From positions 131,817 to 195,816 of the forward strand of contig DF237006.1 in the NCBI GenBank assembly GCA_000708835.1: a stretch of 64,000 nt of DNA, written 5' to 3'. The position numbers and the translations under genes are program-made. Under the pieces are notes generated by a model. That model ran no database searches, was not told the origin of the DNA, and saw only the letters and a list, made by a program, of their open reading frames with translations. Below, piece by piece: positions 38,201-53,892 of this stretch; positions within the stretch are counted from its first letter, which is position 1; each line of letters opens with the position of its first letter. The DNA is from Klebsormidium nitens. Its lineage: Eukaryota > Streptophyta > Klebsormidiophyceae > Klebsormidiales > Klebsormidiaceae.

Positions 38201-40088
38201 AAAGACGAGATCCACCACTGCCCGCACGATGTCGCCCTCATCGGCCCCATCCCCTGTCAGCGGGACGTCAGCAAAACCGAGCCCTGACCAGGTCTCAATG
38301 TCTGGGAGCTCGACCGGGGAGCTCTCGACCGGGGGGCTGGATCCGAGCGGGACCGACTCGAAACAGCTCGGTTCCGCCGCCCTGGGGGAAGGAATGGGCT
38401 CGCAGGCAAACACGGGGTCGGAAAACAACGAGAATGGGGAGGAGGCACCCGCGGGGGGAACAAAAGCATCAGAGCTAAATAGCCCCCCTCCAATCTCTCC
38501 CAACTCTGAGCTCCTGCCGTGCGGCTCTCCGTCCCTGGTGATATCTCCCCCCTCCAAACCTGCCTCCCCATCATCCAATCCCAAGCCCAGCACCGCTCTC
38601 TCGATCTCACTCTCATCCCCCTCCTCCGCTGTCAGAGGCACATCCACGAACCCCAAGTCTGCCAACGTCTCGGGCAGGGGGTCCTCGATCAGAGGAGTCT
38701 CGATCTGCGGGGCGGTGCGGAAGGGATCGACAGTGCTCGGGACGGCAGCTCTGGGGGTTGGGATGGGCTGGGCAGGGAAGGCGGGGTCGGAGAATAGCGA
38801 GAAGGGGGACGAGGTGGCCGTCGGGGGGGTGAAGGCATCACTGCTAAACAAACCCCCCTCTGCAATGTCCAAGCCCCAGTCATAGCCGCGCTGCTCTCTC
38901 TGAGGGGGGGGGCTGACGTGCGCTGAGGCGGCGGAGGCTGCGGCGGTGGGATAGTCGGCCACCTCAGAAAGGGGCGCTGCAGATGGTGCCGGGAAAGAGG
39001 AAGGATAGGACTCAGACCTCGGTTTTACAGAGCAACTATATATTGTGAGAACAAGAATTGTCGTGTGGGATTCAGGGGTGGAACCCGTACAGGACTTTGT
39101 TCAGGCACTGCGATACAACTGAGAACTTGAGCATGGAAAACATGAGCCAGAACCTCATTAAATACTCTAGAAACAGGATGATGCCCCAAAAAGCTGACCC
39201 GACACTAGGGAGAACTTCAGGAGACTCCACGTTATGCAGTTTGCTTTGCATTCTTTTTCTGATCGACTCTTCTTCCACAAAGGAGGATTCCTGACCTCTG
39301 AACAAAGTTCATAGATGCATTGAATTCACCCAAATTCAGCCGGTACTAGTAACTAGCAAGTGCAAGATCCCCAGTGCTCAAGAATTCTGACTTTCAACAC
39401 TGTCCAGTATACTTTCTAGAGATGCCAAGATTTTTTCAAATGTCACCTCAGACTTGCGAACTTTGAAAAGCAAAGAGCACAGACTAATCAGCGATTGAAG
39501 ACTCGGGTTTGAGTCCTAGAATCTGTTTGATCTTGGACATTGCAACAGACATGAGATGCCCAGAACTGTCTGCAAAGTGCCTCAACATGATTTTGTTCAA
39601 CTTGATTCTGGAAAAAAGGTCGACTTCCCGCGTATAAGTACTGACTGCTCCCACAAAGGATGAGCAAAACCTCTTGCACAATACCGTCATCATCCATGAA
39701 CTCCCAACCACAAAGAATCTTTGCATAGACCAGCTCAAAAGAAATAGTATCAAATCTGCCAGAAGAAACAGCTCAGAAGTACCCAAATGCTCAGACGCTT
39801 GATTAAACACTCGTCAGGCACCTTTGCAAGCCAATTATAGCAAACAGCACTGCAGGATGTGCGTTTTCTTACCTGCGGGCAGGCAGCCTCTGCACGGTCA
39901 GCCCCGGGAGTCCCAGCTGACTCCTCCTCCCGGGAGCTCTGGACCATGTTCCCCTCCCGCTGCTCCTCCCACGGGAGTCCCTCCTCCCCAGCAACTCCCT
40001 CCTCCATCCCCACCTCCTCCCCTCCCTCAACGTCCGTGTCCTCCCCCTCAGACACTCCCACCTCCTCCGTCTCCCCCTCCTCCATCAT
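35298..40088 (-). CDS. Protein kinase with duplicated acidic/proline-rich N-terminal module
   Basis: Eight exons join in phase: 40088-39873, 38962-38006, 37796-37701, 37386-37279, 36967-36735, 36365-36266, 35995-35855 and 35519-35298, giving about 690 residues. The kinase domain has GGQGVVFAGEA (P-loop), FSAAIKFA (ATP-anchoring Lys), GVVHRDVKPENLL (catalytic loop, its Arg split across exons), KLADLGLATYL (DLG in place of DFG), CGTPRYVAPEV (APE region) and FQDRRSDVYAVGKTIH. It should be an active Ser/Thr-type kinase. Exon 2 encodes 319 residues with two copies of a module that begins GGLFSSDAF and ends about 105 residues later in LEG. Exon 2 has no ATG and opens at a CTGAG acceptor, so a 5' exon is needed. 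The exon ending at a GTAAGA donor at 39873 fits in phase and has an ATG at 40088. Kinase subfamily unknown. Confidence 0.8.
36667..36730. repeat. GGAAC-type pentanucleotide microsatellite
   Basis: About ten GGAAC-like units (GGAACGGAACGGAACGGAAC with variants such as GGAGC) lie in the intron just downstream of kinase exon 5. Confidence 0.9.
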
Positions 40089-40190
40089 CTCAACTCCCTC
40101 CTCCCCCTCTCAGATCTCATCCCCCTCCTCCACCTCTCTCACAACCCCCTCCCCCTGACCCTGCGCCTCCTTTTCCCCCAGGAGCGCATC
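39895..40190 (-). repeat. Purine-rich low-complexity tract (GAG/GGA)
   Basis: On the minus strand this stretch is almost entirely G and A in GAG and GGA triplets, encoding Glu/Gly-rich sequence in the kinase 5' exon and the ORF upstream of it. Confidence 0.7.
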
Positions 40191-40367
40191 CAGGGCCCCA
40201 GACAACTGCCCCCGCCCCGCCTCAAGCAGCAACTCCTCTGCTGGGGCCTTCCCCCACCCGCTGCAGATGGGGGTCAGAAAGCCATACACGCCCCCACGAA
40301 TGGTATAGCTGTAGAGCTCAAGGGCGGAGACTATCAAGCGCCCTGCGCGGTCAAAGGCTGACGCCAT
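40110..40367 (-). CDS. 85-codon ORF directly upstream of, and in frame with, kinase exon 1
   Basis: An ATG at 40367 opens MASAFDRAGRLIVSALELYS and runs through a Gly/Ala/Glu-rich sequence to a TGA at 40112-40110. The same frame continues without interruption into the proposed first exon of the kinase (ATG at 40088). It may be an upstream ORF, a separate small gene, or the original N-terminus of the kinase cut off by a nonsense mutation or sequencing error. Confidence 0.45.
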   Translation of the reverse strand: MASAFDRAGRLIVSALELYSYTIRGGVYGFLTPICSGWGKAPAEELLLEAGRGQLSGALDALLGEKEAQGQGEGVVREVEEGDEI

Positions 40368-40549
40368 GGCGCGCAAAGCACAACGCACAAGCTAACCACT
40401 ACTGGGTGTAACCACGCAATGCACAACGCTCGATCGCACAAAGGCTGCGAAACGCTGGGCGCAAACACGCAAAAGCTCGCAAGTCATCTCCAGAGGGTAT
40501 CTGGAAATGAGGACAGTGCAGCAGAGAATGCAGTCCACCCCCATTGCAG

Positions 40550-40660
40550 CTTAGCCTAGTCAGCCTATAAATTTGCTGTTGATCAGCTTATTTCACAAGC
40601 TTGACGTGTTTGTTCAACTTTTGAGGGAGCGCCCTGCCATGTAGCACTGGAGCCGTCGAT
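40550..40660. repeat. Dispersed repeat, copy shared with 45.5-45.75 kb
   Basis: The 29 bases at 40609-40637 are identical to 45487-45515. The sequence just before (40550-40610, with GCCTAGTCAGC and ACGTGTTTGTTCAA) matches the reverse complement of 45.69-45.74 kb. This indicates one repeat family present here in two orientations. Confidence 0.7.
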
Positions 40661-41960
40661 GATTGAGAAAGTTGTTCATCGCGCCGTCAATTTGGAGAAC
40701 TTGAAAAGCCAAGCCAGTTGCCGATGCCGTCGATAAGCGACATTCTGCATTGGACGGCCAGTACTTGGCGAATGTCACAAGTGCAAAATCCATATAATAT
40801 GCGGAGGCTCTGCCACTGGACATTCGTTTTGCAGTCGGAACACATTTCTAGAGACTTTCACGTAAGTCTCTCCTTGCATTGCACAAAGGCAGCCCGCGCC
40901 CGCTGGATCAGATCGCTCTTTTGCTTGATATCAGCGACATACTTGAAGCATCCGCTGGCTTTGCAGCTTGCTTCTGGTGGCGTCTGCAGCTATAATTAGG
41001 AGAAAAAGGGAGATCCTGCAAATTGGTAGCATGATCATGATGCAAACCGTGGGGAGAGCAGCACAAAAGAGCTCTCAACCAGCAATGTGGGAGGGTGCAG
41101 GAGTCTGTTTCATACGTGCATAAGCTGCCCGGTGGGAATTTTGAACTCAACATTGGATTGAGTATGCCGGCTCGCAAGCCAAGTTGATACTTGTTAGCTG
41201 CTCTTTTGATGGTCAATGCAATGCTGGCTCTGCTCTCATCAAGTACTCAGTGGTTACTGGCATCCGTACTTCTACGACACTTGAGCTGGATCCTACTAAA
41301 TTCGTCAGGACCTCTTTATCTTCCTTGCAGGTGCAAAGAACCAGGTCTTGGGCGCACTTGGCTGGAGTCTCCTGAGCAGACTAGCTGGAGAGAGAGCTTT
41401 GAGGTCAGTACTATATCTGAGCATTGAAATCGTTTGGGTCTTTTCTTCAAGGTGTCAAGGGAAACCATGTTGCAAGGCTTTCGATTCAAATCTTGGAGCT
41501 TTGAGAATTTTGCTACGTAAGCTGTTAATCCTGAAGGCAGCGTTATTGACCAAAGGGTTGCGGTTAAGGAGCCTTGGTGTTGAGTTGCAGCCTTTTCTGA
41601 GCTAAGAGTGCGCATGAGGACAGCTGCCTCGATGATGAGGGGCACCTTTGAGGTTCAGGTCGACGACAAACCTTTCCTGTCCCAGCAGTCGGAAGCACCA
41701 TTTCTACGGCTTCAAAACATGCAAGCAGCCGGAACCTAAGCTAGTGGAAAATCAGCGGTGCTTCTGTTGGTCGTTGGACAGTTTGAGACCTTTCCACAGC
41801 ATCTTCTCATGGACTCCTATTACTCTTTGCAGCAACCAGCAACACCCCCAAGACAGCAAATGCTTGACTAAGGTACAGTTTCGTTGTCCTTTGTCCTCTT
41901 TCCTGAACGTTGTGTCTATTACGTACTAGGAAGTACTCAATCCTCATGGTATTGTGAATT
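40661..41960. other. Repeat-rich spacer, no supported gene
   Basis: Several short open frames occur on both strands, and a few plausible splice signals, for instance near 41330 and 41870, but no set of exons gives a recognisable protein. Confidence 0.35.
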
Positions 41961-43668
41961 AGGATGACAAATATAGTGTTATCAAGAATCTGCAGCGTGT
42001 GCTGTCCTGCTTTACTGTGCTGCAACTTCGACTGCTTTTTGAGGGGCAGGTTGAGCTTCTCCATAGAGCTTCCTTCGCAGGACAACACCGTGCAAGTACA
42101 AGTTGGATCCGATAAGGTGAGGTACATCGCACGGTCAATCGCACACCAGGTCATCGGTGACCTCACACGTCGGTATGGGGCGGGCCGCCTGTTGACAGCG
42201 GACGGTGTCGGTATCCTTACCCCCCTCCTGGCCCTCGAGAAGGGGGAGTACACTTACGAGCCAGGTAAGTCAGGAGCATCTTGTGCAGCTTGGGTTTCAA
42301 GCAAGAAGCTCACAGACGGAGTCAGCAAAAGGAGAGCCAAGTTGTTTGACAGCCTTGGCCTCAACGTGAGCGGGAAAAGAAATGCATCCTGCTCAAGCGG
42401 CGCTCACATGCTCTGCGGAACTCTGCGGAGGATCGTCTCAGAAGCTTCCCTGGTCGTTGAGTCCTTGCATGACCCTTACTCAGGTTCGGGTCTTTCACTG
42501 TGGTGGCGCGAGTGTCTCTTTCACAACTTCAAAAGTGTTGCGTCGTCTTGAACCCTTCTGAATTCTCTACTCTCTCACATACTTCTCTGAAGCTGACGCG
42601 TCAGCTCAAAAGCGTTGCATTTGTGGCACTCCCGGGCAGCTGCTTATCAGGGTCTTAATCTTTAATGTTGGATTCCTGTACTTGTTTTGCATTTTCTAGG
42701 CACGTCAAAACCAATCTACAAGTCGACGAAAACGCTCGGGCCTTCTTCCTTTCGACCCAGGACCTTGATCTGCCAATTCATTGCCGGCCCTCTGTGAAGT
42801 GCAGCTTTTTGAGCCGTCCAACGGCAATCCACAGAGCAGTTTCAACGGCTCTGGACTGCTTAGCCTGATCTTTAGTCCGGAACAGAATTCATGTCCCATT
42901 AAAGTTCATGACACTCTTTGCTGACCTGGTCATACTACTTGCAGATCCTGCCATCGACTTCACCTTCAAGTGGACAGACTCCGATGACGAAGTGTTCGAG
43001 GAGGTGGTGCGCCTGAATGACCAGTCCGATCTCATACACGTGCTCAAAGTACCTATACGGGGCGGTCAGCTTCCGCCCTATTGGCTCAAAAGGGCCGTCC
43101 TCTATGAGGCTCGAAAACATTCAACCCGACAAGGTATATACCCTCGTGCAACCGGGGAGGCGGAGTGATGCACTGGAGGTGAGCCATGCTCTCGACGTTT
43201 TGTCGAAGGAGGTGGACAAGATGGGAGAGACTTTGTTGAGGGTAATTGGAAGCCAGGAGGGTCGACGCTTACCTGCTGCCGAGCATGCGGCGGTTCAAGG
43301 TGGTGAAGCATGAGCCGCATTACGGAGAGGAGGAGGCGAGCCAGGAATGGGGTGCGGCAGTGGTGATTAAGCGAGAGCAAGGAACGGAGCTCCTGCTCGC
43401 GGACCACAAGAGCCGGCTAAATGCGGCGGATATTCTGAAGATGGCCGTACGGCTCCAAAAGGCAGTTCAACGCTCGAGGGATCCCCGTGCGTGGAGGGCG
43501 TATACTTATCTGGCAGCATACGACCGCGTGAGAGCGGTTTGTACTACCAAATATATCGCTCCGTCCGAAAAGGAGGAGGTCAAGTGTGCAAGTGAGGTTT
43601 GCGACATTCCGGTCCTCGTTGAGAACGGTGCTGATCTGAGTACCTTCCTCAATCTCGAAGGCGATTGA
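41961..43668 (+). pseudogene. Unrecognised, possibly decayed gene in several frames
   Basis: I do not recognise it. Plausible coding blocks follow each other on the plus strand. 42050-42264 (VRYIARSIAHQVIGDLTRRY, LLALEKGEYTYEPG) ends at a GTAAGT donor. About 42944-43165 (FTFKWTDSDDEVFEEVVRL, LIHVLKVPIRGGQLPPYW) starts after a GCAG acceptor. 43165-43250 (SHALDVLSKEVDKMGETLL) and 43258-43668 (RRVDAYLLPSMRRFKVVKHE and onward, ending FLNLEGD before TGA) follow. The last three blocks abut or nearly abut in different frames, without good splice sites, which suggests frameshifts. The final 140-codon frame contains HKSRLNAADILKMAVRLQKA. It could be an intact gene with unusual short introns, but a degenerate multicopy gene seems more likely. 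Confidence 0.4.
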
Positions 43669-45110
43669 AATTGCTGAGCCGATGTGACTGCGCCTTCTTC
43701 GACTTAATTTGCCACTGTCGCAACGAGGCGATGCACTTGCACAGGGCTTCGGCGTGCACGGCCGCTCGCATGTATATGATTCAATGTCCCGTATATGCAT
43801 GTTGCGAATGCGTGCTGGCATGCGGAGTCTTTGCTTCTTGCACTTAAGATCGTATAGAAACATGGATTGGTCGGAACATCGATCACAGCTCTTCACTAAG
43901 CAATCATTAACGTGGAAACTTCATGCATTGCATGGTCGGATCATGCATTTACGGTTGAAAGAATCTTTGTGCTGAAGCACGCGCATGCAAGTGATCGGAT
44001 GCTATCAAAGATTCATGCCACTTCTGAAATCCTCCATTGCGGGGAGCATATCATATGTTTGCGCGCATCATAGTAACTTCTTGCACGCTAGCTTGGGACC
44101 GGGCGGCGCTTGCGAAGTTGCGAACTTCAGCCGCCTAGCTCGCGACCGCCAATTCTAAACATGTGCAAGCACTCGAGCGATGCGTCCGAAAAGCAGTTGC
44201 TGTCTATTGCGGTGCTTTCAAAGGCGGACACGTCGAGAAAGTAGTAATTAGTTCAAGATGATGTCCTCAGTCCTGCCGCTGTGATACTTCACTCTAGGCG
44301 GTTCAGGCAGTCCAGCAACTTAGTACCGGAACGCTAGTGATTATAGCCAGCCGCATCCTTCTGATCTGATTATAGTCCAGGGTTAAAGTACGCCCCTAGG
44401 GCGCCTGGGTTGCCTCCATTCTGCGGGAGTCTGGCATCTCGACAGCTCGAGAAAACTTCTTTGCAAAGCATCCAGACTATGCACTACTCAAAAGTTACCC
44501 CTCCGGACAACGATTGCCTACGGTAGCACCGCCGTTTATCTTCACACGCGAGCCTGACGGGGACAAGCCTAAAGAAGAACGTGGCACAGAGCCGGGCCCT
44601 GCCGATAATCACAGCCTGTCTGTCGATCGATTGACCTGATTTCGTTTTCTTCGTTGCTTGTTATTTTGCACGTTGACCTGCTTTTATTCCATGATGAAGA
44701 ACTTTTGAAGTCTTGCAGAAAGCCTGTTTCTCAAAGATCCAAAGCTGACTACTAGAAGAAGGGCAGAGATTGAGAGAACCACCGGAAGATTGAACGGAAA
44801 GAAAGGCACACTGATTCCTTGTCATTCTCCACCGCCTCCGACTGCCTCAAAAGAGTCCACGCCCACAGCGCCGTGATGACATGGCACCTCACAATCGCAG
44901 GCCCAGCAAAGTTAGGATCTCCGCAAGAAATGCTCGTCGGAAGACGTCAAGTTTTAAAATGCAAAGTCAAATACATAATGTCAGTGCTTCGACTAACTTA
45001 GTAGTCACCTTCAGACCTCTGAATGCAGCTCAGAGGTTTTGCGACTCCTTGGGGGCAATCGGCCCAGAGAATCTTCCAACGACTTGAGCAAGCTTTAAGT
45101 CCAGGAATTA
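43669..45110. other. Spacer, nothing supported
   Basis: No recognisable coding, RNA or repeat structure was seen between the putative decayed gene and the tandem fragments that follow. Confidence 0.4.
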
Positions 45111-45112
45111 AG

Positions 45113-45320
45113 GCGCAGAGCTTCCGGAAGCGGCGCTCTCAAACTGAATCTGGTTACGTATACCGCGTGCACCCTCGATCAATACGACGAGGCGGATGAC
45201 TGTATTCCTGAGCTCCTGCTTGTCATGGAGCGTCGGCTAACTGATCAGGAGAAGTTTCGGAGGAAGTACCAGGCGCTCGTGCACGAAGACTTTTGGAAGC
45301 GTACGCGTGCGCATGCGTAA
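45113..45320 (+). pseudogene. Truncated tandem copy of the coiled-coil ORF at 46 kb
   Basis: The reading frame includes LLLVMERRLTDQEKFRRKYQ and stops early (RTRAHA then TAA at 45318). The corresponding stretch of the 46-kb ORF has NVLVMERRLTDQEKRLKEFR. DNA similarity runs from about 45110 to 45310. No ATG with good context opens the frame, so this looks like a broken duplicate. Confidence 0.6.
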
Positions 45321-45486
45321 AGCTTTCTGGCAGCCTACTGCTACTGGTGGCTTGAAGCGTAAGTCACCTCTAGAGGCTTTCTGGAAATGAAATCCAATGA
45401 AAGTCCTTTATGAAAGAAGAAGATACAAGGCACAGTACTGCCTGAATAGGCTGCAACGTGCCTCGTCAGCTCCGGCATCGCCACGG

Positions 45487-45699
45487 TTTGTTCAACTTTT
45501 GAGGGAGCGCCCTGCAGTGTAGCCTGTAGGACTTCAGCCGTCGATGAGAACAGCGATTCCTATCGAACTTCCGTCGATTGAGGTACTCTAGATTTTATCA
45601 AGTCATTGGCACCGTCGGATGTTGACGATACTCTCGGACGGTGACTGTTATCGATGCTAAGTGCGCGCCGCGCTTTATGATACCTCAATCTTGAACAAA
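45487..45699. repeat. 213-bp MITE-like element with short inverted termini
   Basis: The left end reads TTTGTTCAACTTTTGAGG (45487-45504). The reverse complement of the right end (45683-45699) reads TTTGTTCAAGATTGAGG. CACG occurs next to both ends, a possible target-site duplication. The left end is repeated exactly at 40609. It lies between the two tandem coiled-coil copies. Confidence 0.5.
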
Positions 45700-45964
45700 C
45701 ACGTTTTGCGGTGAAACTTGAAGCTGACTAGGCTGCTGCAAATTAAACGTTCAGTGATTTCTGCCTGGCTTTCGGACCCAAAGATCTTCTCCTGTAGAAC
45801 TGCAAAACTTTGCGTGCTTGCGCCCTCGCAGCGTTTTGGCAACCTTCGTCATGCGCCCGAGCTGCGAACATAAGCTGTAAATCTTAGTAGCATAGCAAAG
45901 GTTCTTCAAGTCTGCAGCGCTCAAGCTCTGCGGCTGGGGCGCAGCTCTGGTCCGATCTTCCAGG

Positions 45965-46450
45965 ATGAAGGACGTCGCATCGAGTTTAAGACCAAGGTTC
46001 AAGGTCCAGGGACCGAGGGCGCGCCACAACTTTCAGAAGCGTTGCTCCCAAGTTCAATCTGGGTACCACGCACCGTACTCTGTACACTACGAGAGGGCTT
46101 ATGATACTCCTGAAAACGTGCTGGTCATGGAGCGTCGGCTGACTGATCAGGAGAAGCGTTTGAAGGAGTTTCGGGCGCTCGCGGACGAGGAGTTCCGGAT
46201 ACGTATAGCTTTCCAGAATGCTTATCGTGTCCTGCGGGCTGAGGCGGAGCTAGCTCTCAAAAACAGGGACGCGAAGAAGGAGCATGATCGAATAGAGGAA
46301 CTGTATCAGGCACACGGGAAGTACCAAACTCTGTGGAAAGATTGGCACGACATTCGTGAAAGACTAGAAGCTTCGCGGGCGTTGATCTACGACAGTCAGG
46401 GATCCTCTGTAAGCGGTGCTAAAGCGCCAGTGCATCTCAAGACCTGTTGA
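45965..46450 (+). CDS. Unrecognised charged, helical ORF (possibly partial)
   Basis: A single open frame of 161 codons starts with ATG at 45965 and ends TGA at 46448-46450. After about 40 residues it becomes a long charged helix, probably a coiled coil: VMERRLTDQEKRLKEFRALA, then YRVLRAEAELALKNRDAKKE and KEHDRIEELYQAHGKYQTLW. No domain is recognised and no targeting signal is visible. A truncated tandem copy lies about 850 bases upstream, which suggests an expanded family or a mobile-element protein. It may be one exon of a longer gene. Confidence 0.45.
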   Translation: MKDVASSLRPRFKVQGPRARHNFQKRCSQVQSGYHAPYSVHYERAYDTPENVLVMERRLTDQEKRLKEFRALADEEFRIRIAFQNAYRVLRAEAELALKNRDAKKEHDRIEELYQAHGKYQTLWKDWHDIRERLEASRALIYDSQGSSVSGAKAPVHLKTC

Positions 46451-47397
46451 AGTCTGTTGATCCTGCGGAGATTGACGGAGGCTTGATAGCAAGGAGTGCT
46501 CCAACCCTCTTGAATTGGAGCTCGCTACACGGTACGGCAATCCTAGATACAGAAACTTCAGCATGCCAGTCCCTACTCCCTGAAGCAGAGCGCCACAACA
46601 TGGCTTGTGATTCTTCCATTGTTCATGTAATAGTTTTTGTCGTTTGAACTGACTAACGTATAGCACGTGGCCGAGACTCAGTAAATTAGCTACCAAGGCA
46701 TTCGGAACAATCCCTGTATTCCATGAAAGACTCTGCACCCCATGAGGTTGCGGCCGCAACGAGTTATTGAAGAGAACAACAATGATCCCACACTGAATGA
46801 TCGATGCATGCACATAACAGCGTCTTCATGATTGGGCTAGAGTACTGAATCGCACTCTTATCAACGAAAGAGCCGACTTGCCTCCGCAATGGGCAAGATC
46901 CGATCAACTTTGCGTCATGCGGTGGCCCGCTGCATGCCGCTGTCCACTGATCAAGGAACTCCTTCGGAACGCAACTTGTCGTGTTATACAGGAGGGGCTC
47001 GTTAAGCCCGCGAATGAGCTAGCATCGTAGGTAAGGAAAGAGAGCCGATATGCAAGTGCATATGTCGTACGTGGGAACCTCTTGACCATATGTCATGCCA
47101 TGGAGGCAAATGAAATGTGTGTGGTTGAACGATCAGTCGCATCGTTCAGCAGGGAGATAATGGCTTTGCCTGCAGCCGACCGTCTTTCTTGCACCAGAAG
47201 GACCACAAGCCAGCACGAAACGAAATGCGTTCACAATCGGAAGATACTAAGGTGTGCTGATCCACTCTCATTGATGCATGTAGTCCGGCATCCAAGAAAG
47301 TCGAGCGAAGGGTGGGCATGTAGGACGTGCGGAACTTCGATTGAAGCATTACTTCGAAGATCCACTTGAGTATCCCGCCTTTGATTGTGCTTCGCTC
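46451..47397. other. Spacer, nothing supported
   Basis: No supported coding or RNA gene. The part near 47397 should include the 3' untranslated region of the minus-strand RIO2 gene. Confidence 0.4.
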
Positions 47398-52998
<5,601 letters not shown>

Positions 52999-53892
52999 CT
53001 TTCCTATCCACTCAAAAGAATCTACAGATCAGAACCTCTGCTGCAATCCAACCAAGCTGACAGACACCTGAGCTGAGGTGATAGCCTTATCCAGTGCGCT
53101 GCCAGTGCAAGCCAGCTAGCAAATTGTTCTCCAGCTGCGCCTTCCGACACAAGACCAGATCTGCCGCACTGAGTCTGAAGTGCGCAGCATTAATAAGGTA
53201 GCCTGCAGGTGCAGCAACCATTGCCATCCTCGCACAGACCATTACCACATTATGGGCTTCGCAAACAACAGCCATATTCACCGGCGCGCGGCGGGAGTTG
53301 GGGAGCAAAAGCAGATGTCCTCGGCCCTGTGCACTGGGGGCCCATTTGTCTGAGAACGGAACCCAATGAACGCCCGGTAACATGCTAACCGGGCGCGGAG
53401 CTACTGCTCCCCGACACAGCGTATTAGCAAGTGAGCTCTATCGGACGGCTTAAAAACGCCCCTGGTAGGAACTAATCGAACTGTGATTGGCCAATGGACT
53501 GCATCGACGGCTGTCGATTAGGTGCTATTCTGTCGCATGCTGCTTTGGATGCATCAGGCGGCCACGACGCACGTCTTCTTCCCTGCGCTGACAGCAGCTG
53601 CAGTGGCAGTGACACTGACTTTCTTCGCTCTTCTGCGAGAAACTGAAAGTGAAGCTTGGAGTTCCCATGGTGCAGTGGTGCGTTCAATCCGTCGGTGCAA
53701 GTTCTTCCGTTCGTGCTTCTTCCCGCTTATGATAGAGGTCAGCCAGACGGCACCCGTACTGTGCGTTCAGCGCCTGTACGTGCTTGCTGCGCTTATAACA
53801 AGAAGACAATGCTGAAGGACTTGTAAGGAACACCATCAATCATCTATCTGGCGCTCCGCCAAGGAAGTGTTTCGTGCATTCTTGGAACCAAC
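52999..53892. other. Divergent promoter region between RIO2 and Z-ISO
   Basis: It should contain the promoters and 5' untranslated regions of both flanking genes. Short open frames are unsupported. Confidence 0.4.

Noticed and set aside
38115-38885. 256-codon plus-strand ORF rich in Ser and Pro
   Set aside because: Antisense shadow of kinase exon 2, whose minus-strand frame joins in phase to kinase-domain exons.
39072-39810. Minus-strand ORFs of 77-108 codons inside the kinase first intron
   Set aside because: Hydrophobic or featureless, with no phase-compatible splice sites to the kinase exons and no recognisable family.
39824-40411. 195-codon proline-rich plus-strand ORF
   Set aside because: It is the complement of the purine-rich Glu/Gly-coding tract of the kinase 5' exon, and its composition is explained by that tract.
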